From the NCBI GenBank assembly GCA_964408805.1, contig CAYPAV010000002.1, positions 248,001 through 312,000 of the forward strand: a stretch of 64,000 nt of DNA, given 5' to 3'. A program made the position numbers and the translations under genes. This DNA comes from CAYPAV01 sp964408805 (GTDB lineage Bacteria > Pseudomonadota > Alphaproteobacteria > UBA8366). Below the pieces are notes generated by a model, which saw only the letters and a list, made by a program, of their open reading frames with translations, did no database searches and was not told where the DNA came from. This document shows, one piece after another, positions 9,001 through 16,993 of this stretch. Positions within the stretch are counted from its first letter, which is position 1. Every line of letters begins with the position of its first letter.

Positions 9001-10359
9001 ATGGGCATCACGGCCGACCTATGCGAGAAAATCGTCGCCACCACCTATGACGACATCACCGAGGAAGCGCGCGAGCGGACGCGACGCCTGGTCATTGATG
9101 GGATCGCCGTCGCGGTTGCGGGCACGATCCAGGAAGAGCCGCCCGCCGTCCTCGCGAAGCATGTGAAGGCTCTTGGAGGCGAGGCGGTATCGAGCGTCAT
9201 CGGATTCGGCTTCAAGACCTCGCCGGTACAAGCGGCCTACGTCAACGGCTCCGCCATGCATGTACTCGATTTCGAGCCGATGTGGAGCCCGGCCAACCAT
9301 CAGGTCTCGACCACGCTGCCGGCCCTTTTGGCACTCGCCGAAGCGACGGGTGCGGACGGCCGGGAAATTCTGACAGGCATGGTGAAGGGAATCGAGTTGA
9401 TGGGCTGGATCCGGGCCGCGTCGGGCCAGGACGACATAAAATTCGTGAATTTTCACCCGCCCGGGCTGGTCGGCCCCTTAGGATCCGCCGTCGCCTCGGC
9501 ACATATCTTGGGGCTATCGGTCCAGGATTTGCGCCACGCACTCGGCATCGTCTCGTCCCGCGCCGGCAGTATTCTCGGCAATGTCGGTACAATGTCGAAA
9601 TCGACCAATTGCGGGCATGCGGTCGCAATGGGCGTCGACGGGGCTTTGCTCGCCGGGCACGGCTTCAACGCCAATCCGGACGTCATTGAGGCGCCGAGGG
9701 GCTATGTCGACACCTTGTTCGGAGAGGGATTCGATTTGGAGGCAATCTTGAACTACGGCCCGCCGTGGCGCGTCGTCGAGCCGGGTTACGCGATCAAGAT
9801 GTTCCCGAGCCAGTTCGGCACCCATTTCGTCATTACGGCGGCGCTGGACCTTTATGACCGGATCGGCGGCCGATCGGCCGAGATCGAACGGGTCAAGCTG
9901 ACGACGCCGAACATGGCCTATATCGACCGGCCCTATCCCGAAACCGGGCTCGACGGCAAGTTCAGCTGGCAATACACCACCGCTTGCGCCCTGCTCGACG
10001 GCGGCGTCCGGATGGCAAGCTTCGAGGACGAACGCCGCTTCAGCCCGGACATGGAAGCCATGCTCGGCCGGATCGAGGTCGAGATGCGGGACGATATCAC
10101 CGGCAACTTCGAGGGAATGTACGTCGAGGCCGAAATAACCCTGAAGGACGGCACCACGCATGCCACCACCTGCGATGGCCCGAAGGGAAAATACGGCACG
10201 CCGCCGATCCCGCGGGAAGACCATCTCGTCAAGATACGGGATTGTCTGGCGTTGAAGTTCGACGCGGCGGAAAGCGAACGGATCATCGATCTCGCCGGTC
10301 GCATCGACGAACTGACAGCCGGAGAAGTCGGCGAAATGATGACCCTGATCGGACGATAG
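9001..10359 (+). CDS. MmgE/PrpD family protein
   Basis: A 452-residue protein of the MmgE/PrpD family, which includes 2-methylcitrate dehydratase, cis-aconitate decarboxylase and iminodisuccinate epimerase. Signatures are 'RRLVIDGIAVAVAG', 'AAYVNGSAMHVLDFEP' and 'GPLGSAVASAHILGLS' followed by 'FGTHFVITAALDL'. The start is ATG at 9001 with AGGAAGGA upstream. It is followed after 8 bases by an LLM-class flavin oxidoreductase, and the two form a likely operon. Without methylcitrate synthase or PrpB next to it, a propionate role should not be assumed. Confidence 0.9.
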   Translation: MGITADLCEKIVATTYDDITEEARERTRRLVIDGIAVAVAGTIQEEPPAVLAKHVKALGGEAVSSVIGFGFKTSPVQAAYVNGSAMHVLDFEPMWSPANHQVSTTLPALLALAEATGADGREILTGMVKGIELMGWIRAASGQDDIKFVNFHPPGLVGPLGSAVASAHILGLSVQDLRHALGIVSSRAGSILGNVGTMSKSTNCGHAVAMGVDGALLAGHGFNANPDVIEAPRGYVDTLFGEGFDLEAILNYGPPWRVVEPGYAIKMFPSQFGTHFVITAALDLYDRIGGRSAEIERVKLTTPNMAYIDRPYPETGLDGKFSWQYTTACALLDGGVRMASFEDERRFSPDMEAMLGRIEVEMRDDITGNFEGMYVEAEITLKDGTTHATTCDGPKGKYGTPPIPREDHLVKIRDCLALKFDAAESERIIDLAGRIDELTAGEVGEMMTLIGR

Positions 10360-10367
10360 GAAGTTTC

Positions 10368-11429
10368 ATGACCCTCAAATTCAGTAATTTCATCTTTCCG
10401 GCCTGCGAGGATCCCGCGAAGGACGGCCAAGTGATCGACGAATCGATCGAGGAGGCGAAGCTCTGCGACCGTCTCGGCATGGATACGGTGTGGCTTGGCG
10501 AGCACCATTTCGATGGGATCTGCGCCTATGTCGACCCGGTGGTCTTTGCCGCGGCACTCGCGACCTGTACCGAGCGGATCAACATCGGTTTCGCGGTGGC
10601 GCAGATGTCGCTTCACCATCCGGTCCGTTTCGCCGAGCAGATGGCGATCATCGACAACATCTCGAAGGGCCGGCTGATCGTCGGATTAGGCCGCGGCACC
10701 GCCTATAACATCTATGATTATCAGGGCTACGGCATCGATCCGGACGAGGCGCAGGAGCGCCTGATCGAGTCCGAGGAGATCATGCTCAAGGCCTGGACGA
10801 CCGAGAACCTGCATCACCAGGGGAAATATTGGGATGTCCGCCTGCCGATCCTGCGGCCACGGCCCCATACGCAGCCGCATCCCCGGATCATCCGGGCCTC
10901 GGCCAGCGACCATTCCATGCTCGACCTGGCACGCCAGGGGCGCCCCTTCCTGATGAACGTACAATCGAACGAGGTGACCCAGCAGCGGATGGACCTTTAT
11001 CGCAAGACCTTGCGCGAGGAAGGCTACGACGAGGCCACCGTTGCGCGGAACGTCGACGACACCTGGGTCTGGCGCAACATCTTCGTCGCCGAGACCGATG
11101 CGGAAGCGGAGCGGATCGGCATTCCCGCCTTCCAGCGGCAGTTCGAGTTCCGCGCCGACATGCGCCACCGAATCTACCGCGAGCAGGGCGTCATCATGAA
11201 GGATGACCAGCCGGACGTCGCCCGCAATACGGTCGCAGACGGCGTGATCCTGGGCTCGCCCGCGACGGTCGCCGAGAAGATCGCCAAGATCGACGAGATC
11301 GATATCGGCGGGGTCATGATGACCTTCCGCATGGGACCAATGAGCGCGCCCGAGAACGAGGCAAGCCTTCGCCTGTTCATGGAGAGAGTGGCGCCGGAAT
11401 TCCAGTCAAACGCGGAGGCCGCGGCCTGA
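10368..11429 (+). CDS. LLM-class flavin-dependent oxidoreductase (luciferase-like monooxygenase)
   Basis: A 353-residue TIM-barrel flavoprotein of the bacterial luciferase-like family. It shows 'MDTVWLGEHHF', 'RINIGFAVAQMSLHHPVRFAEQMAIIDN', 'GRLIVGLGRGTAY' and 'ILGSPATVAEKIA', the standard order of the family. Members use reduced FMN and oxygen to attack ketones, amines, sulfonates or carboxylates. The start is ATG at 10368, with AGGAAG eight bases ahead and 8 bases after the MmgE/PrpD stop. Probably co-transcribed with that gene; the substrate is unknown. Confidence 0.9.
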   Translation: MTLKFSNFIFPACEDPAKDGQVIDESIEEAKLCDRLGMDTVWLGEHHFDGICAYVDPVVFAAALATCTERINIGFAVAQMSLHHPVRFAEQMAIIDNISKGRLIVGLGRGTAYNIYDYQGYGIDPDEAQERLIESEEIMLKAWTTENLHHQGKYWDVRLPILRPRPHTQPHPRIIRASASDHSMLDLARQGRPFLMNVQSNEVTQQRMDLYRKTLREEGYDEATVARNVDDTWVWRNIFVAETDAEAERIGIPAFQRQFEFRADMRHRIYREQGVIMKDDQPDVARNTVADGVILGSPATVAEKIAKIDEIDIGGVMMTFRMGPMSAPENEASLRLFMERVAPEFQSNAEAAA

Positions 11430-11438
11430 CGCTACCGA

Positions 11439-12221
11439 TCAGGTCGCCGTCCGCACCGGGTTACTCAATGTCCCGATCCCGGTGATTTCGATATCGACCA
11501 CGTCGCCGTCCTTGATCTGGGGCGAGGATCCTTCCGTTCCCATCCACAGGATATCCGCCGGCTGTAGCTCGATATACTTCGTGATCGCGACAAGATAGTG
11601 AGCGACGCCGAAGAGCATGTTGTTGGTCTCGAAGCGGATCGTTTCCTCGCCGTTGACGCGGACCGTCGTCTCCATTTCCTCGAGCTTGGCGTCGGTGTCG
11701 ATCCAGGGGCCCATCGGGGCGAAGGTGTCGGTGTTCTTCGCCCGCCAGAGAGTACGGTCTTCCTTCTGCCAGCTCCGCTCGCTGACATCGTTGCCGATGG
11801 TGAACCCGAGCAGACAATCGAGCGCATTGGCTTCGGTCAGGTTCTTCGCCCGTTTGCCGATGACGGCGACCAGTTCGGCCTCGTATTCGACCTTCTCGGT
11901 CGCATCGCCCGGGATAACGATCGTCTCGCCATGGGCGATCAACGCGTTGTTGGCGCGATAGCCGACATCCGCCTTCTTCGGCAGGTTGACCTCGCGGCCG
12001 TGCAGGCGCGCCTGCTCCTCGATGTGTTCGACGTAATTGAGACCGGCAGCGTAAAAGGTTTTCGGGATAACCGGCACCAACAGGTTCACGTCGGCGAGCC
12101 CCTGACTCTCGCCGGTCTTCTCGTAGCCGTCGAACGGATCGCCGCTAACCGTCTCGATGCGATCGCCCTCGACAATGCCGTAGGACGCCGACCCGTCCTT
12201 CTCGAATCGCGCCCAACGCAT
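11439..12221 (-). CDS. Fumarylacetoacetate hydrolase family protein
   Basis: A 260-residue FAH-family enzyme with the fold shared by 2-keto-4-pentenoate hydratases, acylpyruvate hydrolases and oxaloacetate decarboxylases. The metal site is seen in 'EYEAELVAVIGKRA' (Glu-x-Glu) and a downstream Asp ('FTIGNDVSERSWQ'). The C-terminus 'GDVVDIEITGIGTLSNPV' is diagnostic. The start is ATG at 12221, with GGGGAG ahead. It lies convergent to the LLM oxidoreductase and 34 bases downstream of the MAPEG gene on the same strand. Confidence 0.9.
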   Translation of the reverse strand: MRWARFEKDGSASYGIVEGDRIETVSGDPFDGYEKTGESQGLADVNLLVPVIPKTFYAAGLNYVEHIEEQARLHGREVNLPKKADVGYRANNALIAHGETIVIPGDATEKVEYEAELVAVIGKRAKNLTEANALDCLLGFTIGNDVSERSWQKEDRTLWRAKNTDTFAPMGPWIDTDAKLEEMETTVRVNGEETIRFETNNMLFGVAHYLVAITKYIELQPADILWMGTEGSSPQIKDGDVVDIEITGIGTLSNPVRTAT

Positions 12222-12255
12222 ATGTCTTCTCCCCGTATCCGGTGATGGATGACCC

Positions 12256-12645
12256 CTAGAACATTTGGGCCAGAATCATCACCAGACCAGCGAGACTGAC
12301 GAACCAGGCAACGGTGCGAACGAAGGCCAGCGCCAAGGTATGCCCCGCCGCCATCACGACCCGTGCCCAGAAGAAGATCTGTGCCCCGAGCGCCGTGGTC
12401 TCATTGGCGACACCGGCCACATGGGCAACCAGCACGATCGCCGCGAAGACGGGCAGGTTCTCGACCATGTTCATATGCGCGCGTTTCGCCCGCCCGGCCC
12501 AATCGGCGAGGCCGTCGTGGGTCGGCTGCGGATAACCCGCGGCCGCCGGCAATCCGACCTTCGCGATCAGCGCCAACGTATAGGGAAAGGCCAGCACTAC
12601 CGACAGCACCGCCGACCAGGCCAACATCCAAAGATCGATCGTCAT
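12256..12645 (-). CDS. MAPEG family membrane protein
   Basis: A 129-residue protein with four predicted membrane helices. The central motif 'RAKRAHMNMVENLPVFAA' is the glutathione-binding region of MAPEG proteins (membrane-associated eicosanoid and glutathione metabolism). Bacterial members of this length are mostly uncharacterised. The start is ATG at 12645, with GGGAGG upstream. It may be co-transcribed with the FAH gene that follows. Confidence 0.86.
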   Translation of the reverse strand: MTIDLWMLAWSAVLSVVLAFPYTLALIAKVGLPAAAGYPQPTHDGLADWAGRAKRAHMNMVENLPVFAAIVLVAHVAGVANETTALGAQIFFWARVVMAAGHTLALAFVRTVAWFVSLAGLVMILAQMF

Positions 12646-12726
12646 GAAGATCCTCCCTTCCAATTGCGATCCGATATGGTCTACCGATTCGGGTTGGCGG
12701 GACAACCTCTCATGAAGGGAAGAGCG

Positions 12727-14313
12727 TCAATCGTCCGGAAGCGTGAACAGCTCCGCGACATGGCCGACGCCGCGCAACCCATGGCGGCCGAGGGATTTCA
12801 GATCGCCGCCGAATTCCGCTGCGAAGGTTTCGGAGATGATGAGCGGCACGCCGAGATCCTTGGTCATCGCCTCCATCCGCGCCGCCTCGTTGGCGGCGGC
12901 GCCGATCACGGTGAATTCAAGCCGGTCGGGCGTCCCGATATTGCCGTAGGTTACGTCGCCGACATGGAGTCCGATCCCGTAGCCGATCTTGGTACGTCCC
13001 GCCGCGTTGGCGGAGCCGTTGAGTACGTCGATCCGCCGTGCCGCCTGCTGGGCCGCATCGAGCGCCGCCTCGCAAGCGGCGTGCGACTCCCCATCGGCGA
13101 TCGGGAAGATCGCAAGCACGGCATCGCCGATGAATCGAAGCACTTCACCGCCATAATCGTCGACGGCGCCCGCCATGCAATCGAAGAACTGGTTCAGGTA
13201 ACGAAGAAAGGCGTCCCGCCCCATGCTTTCGGCCAAGGCCGTCGAGTTCCTGAGATCGCAGAACCAGATCACCGCATGGATATCCTCGCCGTCGCCCCGC
13301 TGGACATAACCTTCGAGCACCCGTTCGCCGGTACGCGCCCCGAGAAAGGTCCGCATCAAGGTGGCGGCGTTACGGCGCTTCGACTGCACTTCGTAAAGCC
13401 GGCTGAGGACCGGCAATATCTCGTGGATTTGACCCAGCTGGGTCACGGTGAACCCCGCCTCGGCATCGGTCGCCATGGTGATCGCATTCATCTGGCCGTC
13501 CGAGAATGCCATTGGAACAGCGACGTAATCTGTCATCCCTTCGTCGTAGAGCTCCTTCAGGATGGAAAATTCCTCCGCCGTCTCTGCATTGACGGCGCGA
13601 CGGACACCCCCCGCTCCCTCCAGGACTGGTTTCAGTGGACTGGACAGAAAGATATCCGACTTCGTGGCATCGTGCGAAATCTCGAAACGCGCAACCTCCT
13701 CCTCGCCGTCCGCCCAGGTATAGCCCGTGGCCGCCAGCAGCGGATGAAGCGTTCGAATGAAGACACGCAACCGCTTGACCGGAAAACCGGCATCGCACAT
13801 CGCCACGACAAACCGCCGCGTCAGCTCGCGCGAGTTCGCGGCCTCCCAGCCCTCGCGAAGCAACCATTCGACAAGCGGATTTTCGCCGAACACCGACTCC
13901 GACCGCTCGCGCGCGAAAAGCTCCGCGTCGTCCACGTACCAGGCATCCATCTTGTCCGAGTAAAAGGCGAGATAACCAGAGATGTCGGTCGCCACCTCAT
14001 AAGGGTCCTCGTAGCTCCAGACCGCGTTCTCGGCTACCCGCCCGCCGGCCTCGATCGACCAGTAGCTCGCATTGCCCTTGAAGGGGCAGTGGGTCAAATG
14101 CGCCGTCGGCCGCAGTAGATCCATACGGACGTCTTCACGCGGAAAATAATAGACCGGCGGCAGCCGCGTCTCATGGAAGACCAAGGTCCGCGTGCTGTCG
14201 GCGATCTCCTCGCCACCGAAGAGAACGCGCACCCGTGCCTCGGCCGGTTCGCAAGAGGTCGCATATTCCGCGGTTAGGCCGTGGCCCGCCGGGCTCGTCA
14301 CGACGCTATTCAT
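12727..14313 (-). CDS. DUF427 domain fused to class III adenylate cyclase
   Basis: A 528-residue two-part protein. Residues of about 25-130 form a DUF427 domain ('HETRLPPVYYFPREDV', 'THCPFKGNASYWS', 'VWSYEDPYEVATDISGYLAFY'). After a middle region typical of alphaproteobacterial soluble cyclases (about 140-340), residues 345-500 form a class III cyclase catalytic domain. Metal-binding Asp352 is in 'WFCDLRNST' and Asp396 in 'FIGDAVLAIFPI', so the enzyme is probably active and makes cAMP in the cytoplasm. No membrane segment is seen. DUF427 is likely a sensory or catalytic input domain. The start is ATG at 14313, with GGGAGA ahead. Confidence 0.88.
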   Translation of the reverse strand: MNSVVTSPAGHGLTAEYATSCEPAEARVRVLFGGEEIADSTRTLVFHETRLPPVYYFPREDVRMDLLRPTAHLTHCPFKGNASYWSIEAGGRVAENAVWSYEDPYEVATDISGYLAFYSDKMDAWYVDDAELFARERSESVFGENPLVEWLLREGWEAANSRELTRRFVVAMCDAGFPVKRLRVFIRTLHPLLAATGYTWADGEEEVARFEISHDATKSDIFLSSPLKPVLEGAGGVRRAVNAETAEEFSILKELYDEGMTDYVAVPMAFSDGQMNAITMATDAEAGFTVTQLGQIHEILPVLSRLYEVQSKRRNAATLMRTFLGARTGERVLEGYVQRGDGEDIHAVIWFCDLRNSTALAESMGRDAFLRYLNQFFDCMAGAVDDYGGEVLRFIGDAVLAIFPIADGESHAACEAALDAAQQAARRIDVLNGSANAAGRTKIGYGIGLHVGDVTYGNIGTPDRLEFTVIGAAANEAARMEAMTKDLGVPLIISETFAAEFGGDLKSLGRHGLRGVGHVAELFTLPDD

Positions 14314-14385
14314 GCTGCGTCTCCCAAGGTCTCGGCTACATATAGGAAGCTCACCACACCAACGGTAGACACGGTAACATCTTAT

Positions 14386-15237
14386 TTACCGACCTCGGGT
14401 CTTCTCCCGGACCTCGGCCCAGGTCTCGTCGGTCCAATCCTGCATCTTCCGGATCGCCGAACCGTAAATGTTCTGCAGCGCCTTGCCGCCGTCGATGGTG
14501 ATGATCTCGCCATTGATAAAGCCCGCCTGATCGGAGACGAGAAACGTCGCCAAGTCGGCGAGTTCCGCATGGTCGCCGACCCGGCGGAGCGGGATATCGT
14601 TCTCTTCCGGCACGTCGTCGAGATTGTCGGGCCGAAGACGCGACGAGGCGCCGACGGTTGGAAAGGGTCCCGGCACCAGGCCAAGGCTGCGAATGCCCTT
14701 CGGGCCCCATTCGACCGCCAGGCTCTTGATCATGCCCACGACACCCGCCTTCGCCATCGCCGAGGGGACACGGAAAGGCCCGCCATGAAGCGCCGAGGTG
14801 GTCAGAATATTGAGGATCACCGCGCTTCGGCCTTCGTCGATCCAGCGTCGGCCGCAGGCAGTGGCACAATAGGCGGACCCATGCAGGACGATGCCAAGAA
14901 TGGCATCGATCGCCCGGTGTGACAGCGTTTCGGTCCGGGCTATGAAGTTTCCGGCCGCGTTGTTGACCAGTACGTCGAGCGGCCCCTTGGCCCAAATCGC
15001 GGCGATCATCTCCTCGACCGCATCCGCTTGGCGAACGTCGCATTGTTGAATATCGACCGTGGCGCCGAACGCCGCCTCGAATTCCGCCTTGGTCTCCTCC
15101 AGCTTCTCCAACCGGCGGCCGCAGATCACGAGATGAGCACCCAGCTCCGCATAGCGGCGGCCGATGCTTTTGCCGAGCCCGGTCCCGCCGCCGGTGATCA
15201 ACACTTTCTTTCCTTTCATCAGACCCGCTTCGAACAT
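14386..15237 (-). CDS. SDR family oxidoreductase (2,4-dienoyl-CoA reductase-like)
   Basis: A 283-residue short-chain dehydrogenase. The cofactor loop is 'ITGGGTGLGKSIGRRYAELGAHLVICGR' in parts, an Arg after the second strand suggests NADPH, and 'LVNNAAGNF' is the NNAG motif. The usual catalytic Tyr-x-x-x-Lys is replaced: the region reads 'GGPFRVPSAMAKAGVVGMIKSLAVEWG', where Ser occupies the Tyr position and Lys is kept. Bacterial and peroxisomal dienoyl-CoA reductases show the same loss of Tyr, which supports that assignment. The start is ATG at 15237, with GGGAGAG ahead. Confidence 0.85.
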   Translation of the reverse strand: MFEAGLMKGKKVLITGGGTGLGKSIGRRYAELGAHLVICGRRLEKLEETKAEFEAAFGATVDIQQCDVRQADAVEEMIAAIWAKGPLDVLVNNAAGNFIARTETLSHRAIDAILGIVLHGSAYCATACGRRWIDEGRSAVILNILTTSALHGGPFRVPSAMAKAGVVGMIKSLAVEWGPKGIRSLGLVPGPFPTVGASSRLRPDNLDDVPEENDIPLRRVGDHAELADLATFLVSDQAGFINGEIITIDGGKALQNIYGSAIRKMQDWTDETWAEVREKTRGR

Positions 15238-15385
15238 CTCGCTCTCCCGCTGCTCTTGCTCCGGTATCGGAACCGATACAGTTGATATGTACCGACATCG
15301 GATCGTTGGAACGCCGCCGGCACCGTCTGGTCACGCGGTGTCGAGGGTGTATTGTCGGGAAGATCAAGCGGGAGCGCGAAGCGGC

Positions 15386-16984
15386 ATGAAGACGCTGAAA
15401 TTCTGGGGCTGGGGTTATGAAGGCGACGGGCTCGACGGGGCCGAGCAATCCGCTCTTCTGAAGACCTTCGGCGATGGCCTCGGCTTCGACCTCACCGACC
15501 CCGTCGACCCGCCGGCGGTGGCGGAAGTCGAACTTGCACCACCGCGGCTTTCACCGCCCGGAAGCCTGGCTGAAATCTGTACCGACAATACCTACGATCG
15601 TCTCCTCCATACCTATGGCCAGTCCTTCCCGGATTCGGCGCGGATATTCGCGCGCGATTTCGGCGTCGCCCCCGATATCGTCACCTACCCCAAGAACGAG
15701 GCGGAGATTGCCGCCATCATGGATTGGGTGGGTGAGGCCGGCGGTGCGCTAATCCCCTATGGGGGAGGAACCAGCGTCGTCGGCGGCACCGAGGGGAGTG
15801 TCGGCGACGGCTATAGCGGCGTGGTGTCGCTCGATCTCCGACACCTCGACAAGGTGCTGGAAATCGATCCGGTTTCGCGGGCGGCGCGTATCCAGGCAGG
15901 CGCCACCGGACCGGGGCTGGAGGGCCAGCTCAAACCGGCCGGGCTGACGCTTAGGCATTTTCCGCAATCCTTCGAACTGGCGACGCTCGGCGGTTGGATC
16001 GCAACAAGATCGGGCGGTCACTTCGCGACGCTCTATACCCATATCGACGATCTGGTCGAAAGTGTGCGCATGGTGACCCCGGCGGGCGCCATGGAGAGCT
16101 TCCGTCTGCCGGGCTCGGGTGCGGGTCCCAGTCCCGACCGTTTCATGATGGGGTCCGAAGGGGCCTTCGGAGTCATTACCGAGGCCTGGGTCCGCCTCCA
16201 GGGCCGGCCCGGGTTCAAGGGCACGGCGAGCATCACTTTCGCGGATTTTCACGATGCCGCCCGGGCGGTTCGCGCAATCGCGCAGGCTGGTCTCTATCCA
16301 GCCAATGTCCGCATCGTCGACGGTGTCGAGTTGATGGTAAACGGGGTCGGCGACGGCTCGTTCACCTTGCTGGTGGTTTCCTTCGAATCGGCCGACCACC
16401 CGGTCGATGCCTGGATGGCGCGGGCGCTGGAATGCTGCGGCGACCATGGCGGCGCCTTCGAACCCGACTGGGCCGGCAATCCGGCGGCCCATCTCGAAGG
16501 ACCGGCCGGAGCCTGGCGGAACGCTTTCATCCGGATGCCGTACAACCGCGAAGTCCTGACACCGCGAGGGGTCATCAGCGACACCTTCGAGACCTCGACG
16601 ACCTGGGATCGGTTCGAAAATTTCCACGGCGAAATCCACGAGGCGACGGCAAAGGCCATCCGAGAGGTAACGGGGAAGGACGGCGCCGTCTCGTGCCGCT
16701 TCAGCCATGCCTATCCGGACGGTCCGGCACCCTATTTCGGGTTTCACGGCGAGGGCCGGCCGGGCGATCTCCTCGGTCAATGGCGCGAGATCAAGGCCGC
16801 CGCGAGCGAGGCCGTCCTCAAGGCCGAAGGCACCATTACCCACCATCACGCGGTTGGACGCGACCACATGGAATGGTATCGCCGGCAACGCCCCGACCTA
16901 TTCGGTTCGATGCTGGAGGCCGCGAAGGATCGGCTCGATCCCGACCGCATCATGAACCCCGGCGTCATCGTCGACGGCAAGTAG
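15386..16984 (+). CDS. FAD-binding oxidase, alkyl-DHAP synthase-like
   Basis: A 532-residue VAO/PCMH-type flavoprotein starting 'MKTLKFWGWGYEGDG', an N-terminus typical of the alkyldihydroxyacetonephosphate synthase-like group. The FAD-binding domain has 'PYGGGTSVVGGTEG' and 'GGWIATRSGGHFATLYTHIDDLV'. The C-terminal cap ends 'ITHHHAVGRDHMEW', containing the active-site His run of that group. No obvious plasmalogen pathway is nearby, so it is probably a general 2-hydroxy acid or D-lactate-type dehydrogenase. The frame is open upstream, but ATG at 15386 fits homology. It leads the operon with hyuA and hyuB. Confidence 0.88.
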   Translation: MKTLKFWGWGYEGDGLDGAEQSALLKTFGDGLGFDLTDPVDPPAVAEVELAPPRLSPPGSLAEICTDNTYDRLLHTYGQSFPDSARIFARDFGVAPDIVTYPKNEAEIAAIMDWVGEAGGALIPYGGGTSVVGGTEGSVGDGYSGVVSLDLRHLDKVLEIDPVSRAARIQAGATGPGLEGQLKPAGLTLRHFPQSFELATLGGWIATRSGGHFATLYTHIDDLVESVRMVTPAGAMESFRLPGSGAGPSPDRFMMGSEGAFGVITEAWVRLQGRPGFKGTASITFADFHDAARAVRAIAQAGLYPANVRIVDGVELMVNGVGDGSFTLLVVSFESADHPVDAWMARALECCGDHGGAFEPDWAGNPAAHLEGPAGAWRNAFIRMPYNREVLTPRGVISDTFETSTTWDRFENFHGEIHEATAKAIREVTGKDGAVSCRFSHAYPDGPAPYFGFHGEGRPGDLLGQWREIKAAASEAVLKAEGTITHHHAVGRDHMEWYRRQRPDLFGSMLEAAKDRLDPDRIMNPGVIVDGK

Positions 16985-16993
16985 TTGGATACG

